Assembly (NCBI GenBank): GCA_035550655.1
Contig: DASZOU010000022.1
Coordinates: 62,001-126,000, forward strand
DNA: 64,000 nt
DNA from: DASZTV01 sp035550655
GTDB lineage: Bacteria; Actinomycetota; Actinomycetes; JAFAQI01
Reading direction: 5' to 3'
Shown: positions 41,888 to 50,533 of the stretch, one piece after another
Numbering within the stretch: position 1 is the first letter of the stretch
Layout: each line of letters starts with the position of its first letter
Translations under genes and position numbers: made by a program
Notes under the pieces: generated by a model
Told to the model about the DNA's origin: nothing
The model's database searches: none
Seen by the model: only the letters and a program-made list of their open reading frames with translations

Positions 41888-43132
41888 CCGGCCACGCCGC
41901 CGCTGCGGCGCCGCCGTCGCCGAACCACCACTCACGCGCCGCGCCAGGTTGCGAAGCGCGAGGCGGGCGGGCGAGGACGGGGCCACCTCAGACCACGTTC
42001 GGCCGGACGCGACTGCGAGGTCCGCGGTCGCCGGATCGTCCGGCACCATCGCTGCGTCATCGATGTCGGCATAGCGCCCGAGCGCGAGCGCGATCTGCTG
42101 CGCCGGGTCGCCACGGCCGACTGCGGTGCGCCGTACCCGGTTGATGACCGTCATCGGCCGAGCCGCATCCCGCGAACGCGGGAGCTCGGCAACGGCGCGC
42201 ACGAACCGCGCGATCCCGATCGGGTCCGCAGCCGCGACGGCAAGCACGACATCGGCTGCGCGCAGGATGTCGACGGCCGCTCCGTTGCGACGCGGCGCAA
42301 CCGTGTCGTACACCAGCTCCTCGTCTTCCTCGAGGCAGAAGCCCACGTCGATCACGACGTAGCGGAACGCACGCTTGGCCTGGTCCAGTACGACGTCCAG
42401 CGACGCCGGTCGCAGCTCCGGCCAGCGGTGCGGAGCGCTGATTCCGGTCAGCATCCGCAGCCGCGGCCGAACCTCGACGGCGAGGCGCCGCAGCGTCGCA
42501 ATCTCCAGGGCGCCGCTGTTCGCCGCCCGGCAGGCCGCCGCCACACCCGATCCGTCGTCGAGCAACCCGACGAGCTGCGCGAGCGAGGCGCCGTACGTGT
42601 CGAGATCCACGCAAAGCGTCGAGTGGCCGAGCTCTGCAAGCTCGCCGGCAAGGTTCACCGCGACTACGCTCCGGCCAGGGGCTCCGACCGGTCCCCACAC
42701 CGCGATGACCGAGCCGTCACCACCCGCCGACCCGGATGGGTAGATGGTCTCTTGCTCATCGCCTCCAGATCTTCGATCGACCACCGCTGATATGACGGCG
42801 GCCGCCACTCCAGCCGCCGGAACGGTGTCGGCGATGACCGTGTCGATGCCAAAGCCACGAAGCCGATCGCGCGCGGCCGCGTCGTCCGGAGCGAGCGCCA
42901 CCACGGCAAGTCCGGAGTCACGAAGCCGATGCACCGCGGCACGGTCGAGCCGTCGCAGGTCCGCGGAGACCAGCACCGCCTGGGCGAGCCCCGCAGCGCC
43001 CGCCGCGAGCACGTCCGCGAGGTCGACGCACCGCCGCACCACCGTCACACCCAGATCTGTCTCGTGCAGTCCGGCCGCGAGCGCCGCCTCCCGCCGGGAG
43101 TCGCCGATCGCCGTCAACACCGTCACATTCAT
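41867..43132 (-). CDS. TadZ/CpaE-like pilus localisation protein
   Basis: ParA/MinD-superfamily protein that in Tad systems directs the assembly apparatus. Seen: an N-terminal receiver-like region (residues 1-120), then an ATPase-like domain: GSVIAVWGPVGAPGRSVVAVNLAGELAELG at about 139-168, with CVDLDTYGASLAQLVGL, and RYVVIDVGFCLEEDEE. The deviant Walker A normally reads KGGxGKT; here it is GPVGAPGRS, with no lysine at either position, so ATP hydrolysis is doubtful. Such variants are common in actinobacterial CpaE relatives (recall). 421 residues. Four-base overlap with the CpaB-like gene. Confidence 0.75.
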   Translation of the reverse strand: MNVTVLTAIGDSRREAALAAGLHETDLGVTVVRRCVDLADVLAAGAAGLAQAVLVSADLRRLDRAAVHRLRDSGLAVVALAPDDAAARDRLRGFGIDTVIADTVPAAGVAAAVISAVVDRRSGGDEQETIYPSGSAGGDGSVIAVWGPVGAPGRSVVAVNLAGELAELGHSTLCVDLDTYGASLAQLVGLLDDGSGVAAACRAANSGALEIATLRRLAVEVRPRLRMLTGISAPHRWPELRPASLDVVLDQAKRAFRYVVIDVGFCLEEDEELVYDTVAPRRNGAAVDILRAADVVLAVAAADPIGIARFVRAVAELPRSRDAARPMTVINRVRRTAVGRGDPAQQIALALGRYADIDDAAMVPDDPATADLAVASGRTWSEVAPSSPARLALRNLARRVSGGSATAAPQRRRGRLLQVRA

Positions 43133-43827
43133 GGCGACACGCTCTCGGTGGGACCCACACTCGGTTGCGGCGCGACGACCGCGGCAACATCCGCTCCCGG
43201 CACGCGAACCAGATCGAGAGTGCCCGTCTCGATCGCGCGCACGACGTCACCGACGCTCACCGCCGGGACGTCGATGACGACCGAGATCGTTGCGCTGCTG
43301 GACAACGCACCGGACGAGCTCGCGTCGGCTACCGGCACGCCGCCGATGACGAGCCGGGGGCGCGCGGCCTTGGACACCGTCGGCGTCTTGTCGGTGACAT
43401 AGAGGTCAACCACGTCACCGCGGCTGAGGCCCAGCGGAGCGTGCCCCGACGCGACCGGGATCGTCACGAGCCGTTCCGCCGCGACAGTGGTCGGCGTACC
43501 CGTCAGCGCACCGAGCGGAAGCAGCTCGCCGGCCGCCACATATCGGGTGATGACGTATCCGATCGGTGGCCGGCCGGCCGCCACGTAGCGAGGAGCCTGG
43601 CCGTCGAACCTCACCCTGCCGACCACGAGGTCCGCAGCGACGAGGTGCTCGCCGGGAACCAGCGCGCGCCGCGCGACGTACACGGAGGCGTATCGGTCCG
43701 CCGACGCGAGGACATGCGCGCCGATCACGATCGGGATGACGATGATCGCAACGCCGGCAAGAAACCTGATGTCGAACCATCGCGGCGACGGCAACCGCCG
43801 GGCCTGCGGTGGGCTCTCGCTCGTCAA
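43129..43827 (-). CDS. CpaB/RcpC-like SAF-domain pilus protein
   Basis: Membrane-anchored pilus assembly protein. Seen: one N-terminal helix (about residues 19-40, RFLAGVAIIVIPIVIGAHVL), a SAF domain (about 50-110, YVARRALVPGEHLVAADLVVGRV), then the CpaB-type region with IPVASGHAPLGLSRGDVVDLYVT. I place the start at TTG 43827 because AAAGGA lies seven bases before it; no ATG or GTG is better placed. 232 residues. In diderms RcpC/CpaB helps the secretin; here, in a monoderm, it must act otherwise. Overlaps the TadZ-like gene by four bases. Confidence 0.75.
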   Translation of the reverse strand: MTSESPPQARRLPSPRWFDIRFLAGVAIIVIPIVIGAHVLASADRYASVYVARRALVPGEHLVAADLVVGRVRFDGQAPRYVAAGRPPIGYVITRYVAAGELLPLGALTGTPTTVAAERLVTIPVASGHAPLGLSRGDVVDLYVTDKTPTVSKAARPRLVIGGVPVADASSSGALSSSATISVVIDVPAVSVGDVVRAIETGTLDLVRVPGADVAAVVAPQPSVGPTESVSP

Positions 43828-43907
43828 GAGGCGTCCTTTCGGTCGAGCGCTTCGGCGCGCGATCCTGCCGCAGCCTTGACGAGTACGTCCTCGCTCGTCC
43901 ACAACGG

Positions 43908-44483
43908 CTACTCCAGTCGCGGTCTGAGCACCGCGACTGTGGAGAAGGCGACGGTGCGCACGGCCCGGACGGCTGAGGAGCGACGGGGTTCGTCGAGAGA
44001 GTGCTCGGCCAGGTCCAGGTAGTCGGTCCCGACCCGATCGATCGTTCCGGTGAGAGTTGTGCCGTCGACCAGCACCACCGCCGTGGCCGTACGGTCTCTG
44101 GCAAGCACGCGCAACACATGCGCCAGACCCGCGGGCTGCTCCCCCGGCCGACCCGTGGCGAGCCGCTCGCCGTCGTACTCCCGAGCCGCCACCGGAAGGT
44201 CGCGCGCGCCGGCAACGAAGCCGGTTGCCACCACCGCGGGCGGCCCGCCGTCGACCTGCAGCAGCAGCCAGCCACGACCGACCCGGCGCGGCTGGCCCAC
44301 CAGCCGTCCGGCGCCGATCACCGAGAGCTCCACCACGCGACCGGCGGCGGCTCGAAGCCGTCCCTCGAAGGTCGTCGCGGCGAGCTCGCGGCGGGTTCGG
44401 TCGGCCACCTCCGCGTCGAGCTCGTCATCAGCCGCCGCCTCGAGCTGCGCCTCTAGGTCGGCGAACAGCCGGTTCCATCGCAC
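43908..44483 (-). CDS. Conserved hypothetical protein beside cpaB
   Basis: 191 residues, soluble. N-terminal helical part (MRWNRLFADLEAQLEAAADDELDAEVADRTRRELA) followed by a beta-rich region with RVVELSVIGAGRLVGQ and VLVDGTTLTGTIDRVGTDYLDLAEHSLDEP, which reads like an Sm-like or SH3-like barrel with a GTIDRVG turn. I do not recognise the family. It lies 80 bases upstream of the CpaB-like gene on the same strand and may belong to the pilus unit. Confidence 0.62.
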   Translation of the reverse strand: MRWNRLFADLEAQLEAAADDELDAEVADRTRRELAATTFEGRLRAAAGRVVELSVIGAGRLVGQPRRVGRGWLLLQVDGGPPAVVATGFVAGARDLPVAAREYDGERLATGRPGEQPAGLAHVLRVLARDRTATAVVLVDGTTLTGTIDRVGTDYLDLAEHSLDEPRRSSAVRAVRTVAFSTVAVLRPRLE

Positions 44484-44592
44484 CGCGGGAGTCTGCCAGC
44501 GCAGCGATTGCCCACAGCCCGACTAACCACATTGACGGCAGACCCGATCCAGCGCACTCTCCGCCACCGTTCCGCACGTTTGGGAGGCAGGC

Positions 44593-45156
44593 ATGACCCA
44601 GGAGACGGTCCGGCAAGACGGGCTCGCAAGGGTGCTGGCGCTACGCCGCGCGCCACAGTTCGACGGACCGTACGACGACGAGCAGCACGAACGACCGATG
44701 CCGCCGGTCGACGGCAGCCTGGCGCTTGCCTTTCCCCCGTCGGTGGGGTGCGCGCTTCCCCTGCGACTGGTGCCGCCAGCCCAACCCGATAACCCCGCGC
44801 CGCCTCCCGGGCAACCAGTCAGCGCCCCGAGCCCGCGCCGGTTCGCCGGGCCGTTCGCCCAAGGGGTGGCCGAGGTGCTGATGGGGGTTCGGCCGCCACA
44901 ACAGCTCGCCCAGGTCGCCACGATCGAGGTGCTCGGTCAACTCGAGCGCAACTCCGGCCGACTCGTTCCGCGCACCCGGAACCGGATCAATGCGCGGCCT
45001 CGGCCCCGCGTCTCGTCGGTGAGGGTCTGCGAGCCGGTCGCCGGGGTGGCGGAGGTCTGCGCTGTCGTGGACACCGGGCCGCGGCGGCGTGCGATCGCGT
45101 TCCGCCTCGAGCTGGCCGGGCACCGCTGGCAGTGCACGGTGCTGCGGGTGGGTTGA
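44593..45156 (+). CDS. Rv3235-family protein (copy 1)
   Basis: 187 residues. The N-terminal half is a Pro-rich, low-complexity segment (about residues 30-85); the conserved part is the C-terminal 100 residues: PFAQGVAEVLMGVRPPQQLAQVATIEVLGQLER, then RVSSVRVCEPVAGVAEVCAVVDTGPRRRAIAFRLELAGHRWQCTVLRVG, the pattern of the small Rv3235-type proteins (DUF6459) found beside secA in actinobacteria. Function unknown. ATG at 44593 is the only sensible start. A weak promoter-like TTGACG lies at 44532-44537. It is followed by a related gene. Confidence 0.75.
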   Translation: MTQETVRQDGLARVLALRRAPQFDGPYDDEQHERPMPPVDGSLALAFPPSVGCALPLRLVPPAQPDNPAPPPGQPVSAPSPRRFAGPFAQGVAEVLMGVRPPQQLAQVATIEVLGQLERNSGRLVPRTRNRINARPRPRVSSVRVCEPVAGVAEVCAVVDTGPRRRAIAFRLELAGHRWQCTVLRVG

Positions 45157-45301
45157 GTCCGGCTGGTTCGGCCGACCGCAGCAATGCGTGCTGTCCGCTC
45201 GCTGCCAATGCCTGTCGCGGCCGTGGGGAAACATTGATCTTCTCTGGCTTCCCGCCCCGGCGAATCTCTATCTTCCGCCCCCGATTGAAGGGGGAATGGG
45301 G

Positions 45302-45739
45302 ATGCAACTCGTGCTGGTGGAGCGGCCCGACACGACAACGGATCGGGCGCGCCCGGCTGCACTGCGACTGGTCACGGAGCTGCCACGGCCACGGCCGAGA
45401 CCGGCGACACGGAATCGACGCGACCCGCGACCGGTGGCGGAGAACTTCGCACGCGGCGTCGCCGAGGTCCTGGTGCACGCCCGCACCGTCGATCAGCTGC
45501 GCGATCTCGCCACGTTCGAGGTGGTCCGCGTCATCGAGCGCGCGGCGAGCCGCCAGCAACGGGTGAACCCCCGTCGCCCCGCGCAACCCCGGTTGCGGTC
45601 GGTCCACCTCCGATCGCCGGCGGCCGACGTCGTCGAGGCGTGCGCAGTCGTCGACGGCGGTGTGCGTACCAAGGCGTTCGCGTTCCGCCTCGAGTACACC
45701 CGCGACCGGTGGCGCTGCACGGTGCTGCAGCTGGGCTAG
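45302..45739 (+). CDS. Rv3235-family protein (copy 2)
   Basis: 145 residues, the same family as the gene 145 bases upstream: ENFARGVAEVLVHARTVDQLRDLATFEVVRVIER, then RSVHLRSPAADVVEACAVVDGGVRTKAFAFRLEYTRDRWRCTVLQLG. It lacks most of the Pro-rich N-terminus of copy 1. ATG at 45302 is preferred over ATG at 45296 because GGGGG sits seven bases before it. The 145-base gap before it is the least GC-rich stretch nearby and may hold a separate promoter. It converges on secA with a hairpin between them. Confidence 0.75.
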   Translation: MQLVLVERPDTTTDRARPAALRLVTELPRPRPRPATRNRRDPRPVAENFARGVAEVLVHARTVDQLRDLATFEVVRVIERAASRQQRVNPRRPAQPRLRSVHLRSPAADVVEACAVVDGGVRTKAFAFRLEYTRDRWRCTVLQLG

Positions 45740-45757
45740 CGCGCGTGGTGGCGCGCT
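45738..45757. terminator. Bidirectional hairpin between Rv3235-type gene and secA
   Basis: AGCGCGC (45738-45744), six-base loop, GCGCGCT (45751-45757), then TTTG. A perfect 7-base stem in the 29-base gap between two convergent genes, as expected for a shared terminator. The T-run is short on the plus side and absent on the minus side, so efficiency is uncertain. Confidence 0.5.
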
Positions 45758-45768
45758 TTGCCGTTCGG

Positions 45769-48627
45769 CTACTGGGCGCCGGGCGCGCCGTGGCACCGCT
45801 TGTACTTGCGGCCGGACCCGCACGGGCAGGGCGCGTTGCGCGACGCGTTGGCGAACCCGCCGCCGTTGCCGGCGCCGCTCGGCGTGCCGCTGCGCTGCAC
45901 ACCACCCTCGCCGTCGACGGTCGGTGCGGAGTACTGGAGATTGGACGCCGGCTGATGGCTCGGCACGCCGAGAGCGCGGCCGATGACGTCCTGCACCTTC
46001 TCGCGCTCCGCGTCCGCCGCCGGCGGCATGCCCGCGGGCGGCCCGTCGGACGCGGCGCCGATCTCCGCCGGACCCGCCTCCGGCTCACCGGCGGCCGCCG
46101 GTTCTTCTTCCAGAGCGGAGAGCTCTTCGACATTCACCTGGACGTAGAAGAGGAAGCCGACGGCCTCTTCCTTGATCCCCTCCATCATCGCGGCGAACAT
46201 GTCGAACGCCTCGCGCTGGTACTCGATCAGCGGGTCGCGCTGGCCGTAACCGCGAAGCTGGATGCCCTCCTGGAGGTAGTCCATCTCGTACAGGTGCTCA
46301 CGCCACTTCCGGTCGAGCACCTCCAGCAGGACCCGCCGCTCGAGCTCCCGCATGAGCGGCTGCCCGTCCGGTGTCAGGCCGAGCTCCTCCTCACGTCGGT
46401 CGTATGCCGCCTGCGCGTCAGCGCAGAGCTCGTCGACGAGGAACTCGGCGGACATCCCGCCACCGGAGCGTTCGTCGAGCTCCTTCGCCGTAACGCGCAC
46501 GGGATACAGCTGCTTGAGGCCGGTCCACAACGCGTCGAGGTCCCAGTCCTCCGGGTAGCCCTCCGCGGTCGCACCTTCGACGTACGCCGTCACGACGTCA
46601 TCGATCATGTTGCGGATCTGCTCGTGCAGATCCTCACCCGAGAGAACCCGCCGGCGCTCGTCGTAGATAACCGTGCGCTGCTTGTTGAGGACCTCGTCGT
46701 ACTTCAAGACGTTCTTGCGGATCTCGAAGTTCTGCTGCTCGATCTGCGTTTGCGCCGAACGGATCGAGCGCGACACCATCTTTGACTCGATCGGAATGTC
46801 CTCGGGCAGGTTGAGCCGGTCCATGATCGCCTCGACCATGTGCGCGTTGAACAACCGCATCAAGTCATCGCCGAGCGAGAGGTAGAACCGGGACTCACCG
46901 GGGTCGCCCTGCCGGCCGGAGCGACCGCGCAGCTGGTTGTCGATGCGGCGCGAGTCGTGACGCTCGGTGCCCAGGACGTACAGCCCGCCGAGCCCGACGA
47001 CCTCTTCGTGCTCCGCTGCGACGGACTGCTGCGAAGTTTCGAGCGCGCCCGGCCAGGCCGACTCGAAGTGGTCCGGGGTCTCCACCGGTGACAGCCCGCG
47101 GCGCGCGAGCTCTGCCGCGGCGAGCACCTCCGGGTTGCCGCCGAGCATGATGTCGGTGCCTCGGCCGGCCATGTTGGTCGCGACGGTCACCGCACCCTTG
47201 CGGCCGGCCTGCGCGATGATCGCGGCTTCCTTTTCGTGAAACTTCGCGTTGAGCACCTCGTGCGGCACCCCGCGCCGAAGCAGCAGACCAGACAGGTGCT
47301 CGCTCTTCTCGACACTCGTGGTGCCGACAAGAATCGGCTGGCCCTTCTCGTGTCGCTCGACGATGTCCTCGACGACAGCCGCCCACTTTGCGTCTTCGGT
47401 CTTGTAGACCACGTCGGGCTGATCGAGCCGGATCATCTCGCGGTTGGTCGGGATCGGTACGACGCCGAGCTTGTAGACCTGGTCGAACTCCGCAGCCTCG
47501 GTCGCGGCCGTACCCGTCATGCCGGCGAGCTTGTCGTAGAGCCGGAAGTAGTTCTGCAGGGTGATCGTTGCAAGCGTCTGGTTCTCTTGCTTGATCTCGA
47601 CGCCCTCTTTGGCCTCGATCGCCTGATGCATGCCCTCGTTGTAGCGGCGGCCATGAAGGATGCGACCGGTGAACTCGTCTACAATCAGGACCTCGCCGTT
47701 CATCACGACGTAGTCCTTGTCGCGCTTGAAGAGCTCCTTGGCCTTCAAGGCGTTGTTGAGATAGCCGACGAGGGGCGTGTTGACCGCCTCGTAGAGGTTG
47801 TCGATGCCCAGCTCGTCCTCGACTCGCTCGACCGCGCTTTCGAGGACGCTCATCGTCCGCTTTGCCTCGTCGCACTCGTAGTCGACGTCGCGGGTGAGCC
47901 GAGCGGCCATCCGGGCGAACTCGATGTACCACTTCGCATTGTGCTCGGCAGGCCCGCTGATGATCAGGGGGGTACGGGCCTCGTCGACGAGGATCGAGTC
48001 GACCTCGTCCACGATCGCGTAGTTGTGCCCGCGCTGAACCAGGTCCGCTTCCGTCCAGGCCATGTTGTCGCGCAGGTAGTCGAACCCGAACTCGTTGTTC
48101 GTTCCATACGTGATGTCGCTGGCGTATGCGGCCCGGCGAACCTGCGGCGGCTGTTGCGCGAGGATGACGCCGACCGAAAGCCCGAGGAACCGGTGGATGC
48201 GGCCCATCCACTCCGCGTCGCGCTTGGCCAGGTAGTCGTTCGTCGTGACGACGTGCACACCCTTGCCCGACAGTGCGTTGAGATACGCGGGCAGAACGCC
48301 CGTCAGGGTCTTGCCTTCGCCGGTTCGCATCTCCGCGATGTTGCCCAGATGGAGCGCTGCGGCTCCCATGATCTGCACGTGGAAGGGACGCTGACCGAGG
48401 GTCCGAACCGCCGCCTCCCGGACCACCGCGAACGCCTCGACGGTGAGATCGTCGAGCGACTCACCGTCGGCGTAGCGCGCCTTGAACTCGTCGGTCTGGC
48501 CGCGAAGCTCCTCGTCGGACATCGCGTGGTAGTCGTCCGCCAGGAGCTCGACCTGGTCGGCGATCGCTTCGAGCCGGCGAAGGATCCTGGTCTCGCCGGC
48601 GCGCATGATCCGGTCGATCACGGACAC
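45769..48627 (-). CDS. secA: Protein translocase motor subunit SecA
   Basis: ATPase that drives preproteins through SecYEG. Seen: Walker A EMRTGEGKT (about residues 97-105), DEVDSILVDEARTPLIISG (Walker B region, about 207-225), TNMAGRGTDIMLGG (motif V-like) and LRGRSGRQGDPG (motif VI), then the C-terminal zinc-binding SEC-C motif in NAPCPCGSGRKYKRCHGA. 952 residues, full length, the housekeeping SecA1 type. GTG at 48627 is used, supported by GGGAGAGCC about eight bases before; longer frames run into the next gene. It stands 85 bases after the NAD-binding gene and may have its own promoter. Confidence 0.97.
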   Translation of the reverse strand: MSVIDRIMRAGETRILRRLEAIADQVELLADDYHAMSDEELRGQTDEFKARYADGESLDDLTVEAFAVVREAAVRTLGQRPFHVQIMGAAALHLGNIAEMRTGEGKTLTGVLPAYLNALSGKGVHVVTTNDYLAKRDAEWMGRIHRFLGLSVGVILAQQPPQVRRAAYASDITYGTNNEFGFDYLRDNMAWTEADLVQRGHNYAIVDEVDSILVDEARTPLIISGPAEHNAKWYIEFARMAARLTRDVDYECDEAKRTMSVLESAVERVEDELGIDNLYEAVNTPLVGYLNNALKAKELFKRDKDYVVMNGEVLIVDEFTGRILHGRRYNEGMHQAIEAKEGVEIKQENQTLATITLQNYFRLYDKLAGMTGTAATEAAEFDQVYKLGVVPIPTNREMIRLDQPDVVYKTEDAKWAAVVEDIVERHEKGQPILVGTTSVEKSEHLSGLLLRRGVPHEVLNAKFHEKEAAIIAQAGRKGAVTVATNMAGRGTDIMLGGNPEVLAAAELARRGLSPVETPDHFESAWPGALETSQQSVAAEHEEVVGLGGLYVLGTERHDSRRIDNQLRGRSGRQGDPGESRFYLSLGDDLMRLFNAHMVEAIMDRLNLPEDIPIESKMVSRSIRSAQTQIEQQNFEIRKNVLKYDEVLNKQRTVIYDERRRVLSGEDLHEQIRNMIDDVVTAYVEGATAEGYPEDWDLDALWTGLKQLYPVRVTAKELDERSGGGMSAEFLVDELCADAQAAYDRREEELGLTPDGQPLMRELERRVLLEVLDRKWREHLYEMDYLQEGIQLRGYGQRDPLIEYQREAFDMFAAMMEGIKEEAVGFLFYVQVNVEELSALEEEPAAAGEPEAGPAEIGAASDGPPAGMPPAADAEREKVQDVIGRALGVPSHQPASNLQYSAPTVDGEGGVQRSGTPSGAGNGGGFANASRNAPCPCGSGRKYKRCHGAPGAQ

Positions 48628-48712
48628 TGTGCGGCTCTCCCGACGTCGAGGGCATTCATCGCAGACCGTTTCGGGCCGGCTTCGCCAGTCTAGGACGCCG
48701 CCGCGCAGGCGC

Positions 48713-49459
48713 TCAGTGGTCGCGAGCGGCCAACCATTGGGCGAACGTCTGCCTACCCAGTCGAGCCCCGCCTTCGGGTAGCAGCGCGCCGCCCGCAAGC
48801 CCCTTGCCCGTCGCGCCGGGAAGCCGAAGCGGCGCGACGAACCGGCGGCTGCCGCGGGAGCGCAGCACCAGCCGCACCAAGTCAGCCATCTCATGCACCT
48901 CAGGTCCGGCGACATCGCCCGCCCCGCCCGCCGGCTCACCGAGCGCCACGTCCACGAGGGCCTCGGCAGCCTCCGCCGCAGCGACCGGCTGCGTCCGCAT
49001 TCGCGGCACGGCCAGCAGCGGGCCGCCCGGCGATCGATCGATGAGCTGCCCGGGGAACTCATGGAACTGGGTTGCGCGGAGCACGCTCGCCGGAATCGGG
49101 CCTTCGAGCACCAGCGACTCCTGCAGCCGCTTGCCCATGTAGTAGCCGAGGTCGACCCGATCACAGCCAACGATCGACAACACCACGAAGTGCGCCACGC
49201 CTGCCCGCGACCCGGCATCAAGAAGATTGACCGTCGCGGCGCGGAAGAAGCGCTCGGCAGCGGCCCGGCTCAGCGTTGGGACGTTGCTGACATCGATCAG
49301 CACCTGACTCCCCGCGAGGGCGGCGCCGAGACCCGCGCCGGAGACCACGTCGACGCCCGTCGAACGAGCGATCACGACCGGGTCATGTCCGGCCGATCGC
49401 AACGTGTCAACAACCGGCCGGCCGACGACACCGGTGCCACCCACCACGGCCACCTTCAC
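48713..49459 (-). CDS. NAD(P)-binding atypical SDR / NmrA-like protein
   Basis: Rossmann-fold protein: MKVAVVGGTGVVGRPVVDTLRSAG at the N-terminus is the GxxGxxG dinucleotide site. HFVVLSIVGCDRVDLGYYMGKRLQESLVLEGPIPASVLRATQFHEF (about residues 90-135) has the YxxxK-like YYMGKR stretch of atypical SDRs, as in NmrA and related oxidoreductase or regulatory proteins. 248 residues. GTG start, six bases after the antiporter gene. Function unknown; it could be an oxidoreductase or a redox-sensing regulator. Confidence 0.75.
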   Translation of the reverse strand: MKVAVVGGTGVVGRPVVDTLRSAGHDPVVIARSTGVDVVSGAGLGAALAGSQVLIDVSNVPTLSRAAAERFFRAATVNLLDAGSRAGVAHFVVLSIVGCDRVDLGYYMGKRLQESLVLEGPIPASVLRATQFHEFPGQLIDRSPGGPLLAVPRMRTQPVAAAEAAEALVDVALGEPAGGAGDVAGPEVHEMADLVRLVLRSRGSRRFVAPLRLPGATGKGLAGGALLPEGGARLGRQTFAQWLAARDH

Positions 49460-49465
49460 GGTCGC

Positions 49466-50527
49466 TCACCCCCACCAGAACGACGCCGCGACCACCGCGT
49501 ACAGGCCGAAGAGAGCCGCCCCCTCGAGCCAGTCGTACTCACCGTCGATGATCACGAAGCTGACGGCCAGCACGGACGCCACCACCGTCGTCACGAGCAA
49601 CGGCGGAAACGCGAGAGTGAATGCCGGGCCGCCGATCAACGGCGAGGCGAGGACGAGCACCGGGGCGAGCACCAGCGCGATCTGCAACGGGGAGTTGAGA
49701 ATCACCGACAGGGCGTGATCAGCGCGGCCGCGTGCTGCCAGCTGGATGCCGACCACGTTCTCCACGGCGTTGCCGGCGATCGCCACGATCACGAGACCGG
49801 CGAACGCCTGAGAGATGTGCAGCGATGTGAGCGACGGCTGCAGCGCGGCGACGAACCAGTCCGAGACGAACGCTGCAAGCACCCCGGTGACAGCGAGCGA
49901 ACCAATCGCTACCGGCACCGGCCACAACGCGGCGTCGTGCTCGTGCTCGGCGTCGGCCTCACCCTCGCCGCGTCGCAGTGAGGATGGAACCGACACCGCG
50001 AACACGGCGAGCAGGACGACGGACGTAATGACCGACAGGGCTCGCTCGTGTGGTGCGGCAGGGCTGTGCACGTACGACGCGAGGCTCGGTACCAGCATCG
50101 CGGCGACGGCGAGGATCATCAGAGCAACGAGAGTGCGCGCTCGGTTCGCGTCGAACGCCTGCCGGCCGTTTCGCAGCCCGCCGACCACGAAAGCGAGTCC
50201 GAGAACGAGCAGCACGTTGGACAGAATCGATCCGATGATCGCCGCTTCGACGACCCGGACGAGTCCTTCCCGGAGAGCGAAGATGCAGACGAACAGCTCA
50301 GGCAGATTGCCGAGCGCGCTCTGCAGCACTCCGGTGGCGCCGGATCCGAGCCGGTCGGCGACCTGCTCCACGCTCCGCCCGACGAGCGCAGCCAATGCCG
50401 CCAGCCCGGACCCGGACACGATGAAGGTCGCAACGTGCGGCGCCTTGGAGTAGTTGAGGACCGCCGCCGCAACGGACAGCACCGCCGCCGCCCCGACGAT
50501 CAGGCGGTCTGACTTCTGCAGCGACAC
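49466..50527 (-). CDS. Ca2+/H+ antiporter, CaCA superfamily
   Basis: Cation exchanger of the CAX/ChaA type. Seen: about eleven hydrophobic segments and the two inverted alpha-repeats, QSALGNLPELFVCIFALREGLVRVVEAAIIGSILSNVLLVLG (about residues 68-110) and AIAGNAVENVVGIQLAARGRADHALSVILNSPLQIALVLAP (about 245-286), each with the G-N-x-x-E ion-binding core. An acidic/His-rich loop (EGEADAEHEHDA) lies between the halves. 353 residues. Six bases each separate it from the response regulator and the NAD-binding gene, so the three are probably cotranscribed. Confidence 0.87.
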   Translation of the reverse strand: MSLQKSDRLIVGAAAVLSVAAAVLNYSKAPHVATFIVSGSGLAALAALVGRSVEQVADRLGSGATGVLQSALGNLPELFVCIFALREGLVRVVEAAIIGSILSNVLLVLGLAFVVGGLRNGRQAFDANRARTLVALMILAVAAMLVPSLASYVHSPAAPHERALSVITSVVLLAVFAVSVPSSLRRGEGEADAEHEHDAALWPVPVAIGSLAVTGVLAAFVSDWFVAALQPSLTSLHISQAFAGLVIVAIAGNAVENVVGIQLAARGRADHALSVILNSPLQIALVLAPVLVLASPLIGGPAFTLAFPPLLVTTVVASVLAVSFVIIDGEYDWLEGAALFGLYAVVAASFWWG

Positions 50528-50533
50528 GAACGA

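Noticed and set aside
44532..44560. TTGACG with 17-base spacing before the first Rv3235-type gene
   Set aside because: The -35 is good but the -10 position (CACTCT) matches poorly, so I did not list it as a promoter.
48628..49221. N-terminal extension of secA into the NAD-binding gene
   Set aside because: SecA family N-termini begin near VSVIDRIMRAGETR; the extra frame is a shadow of the neighbouring gene.
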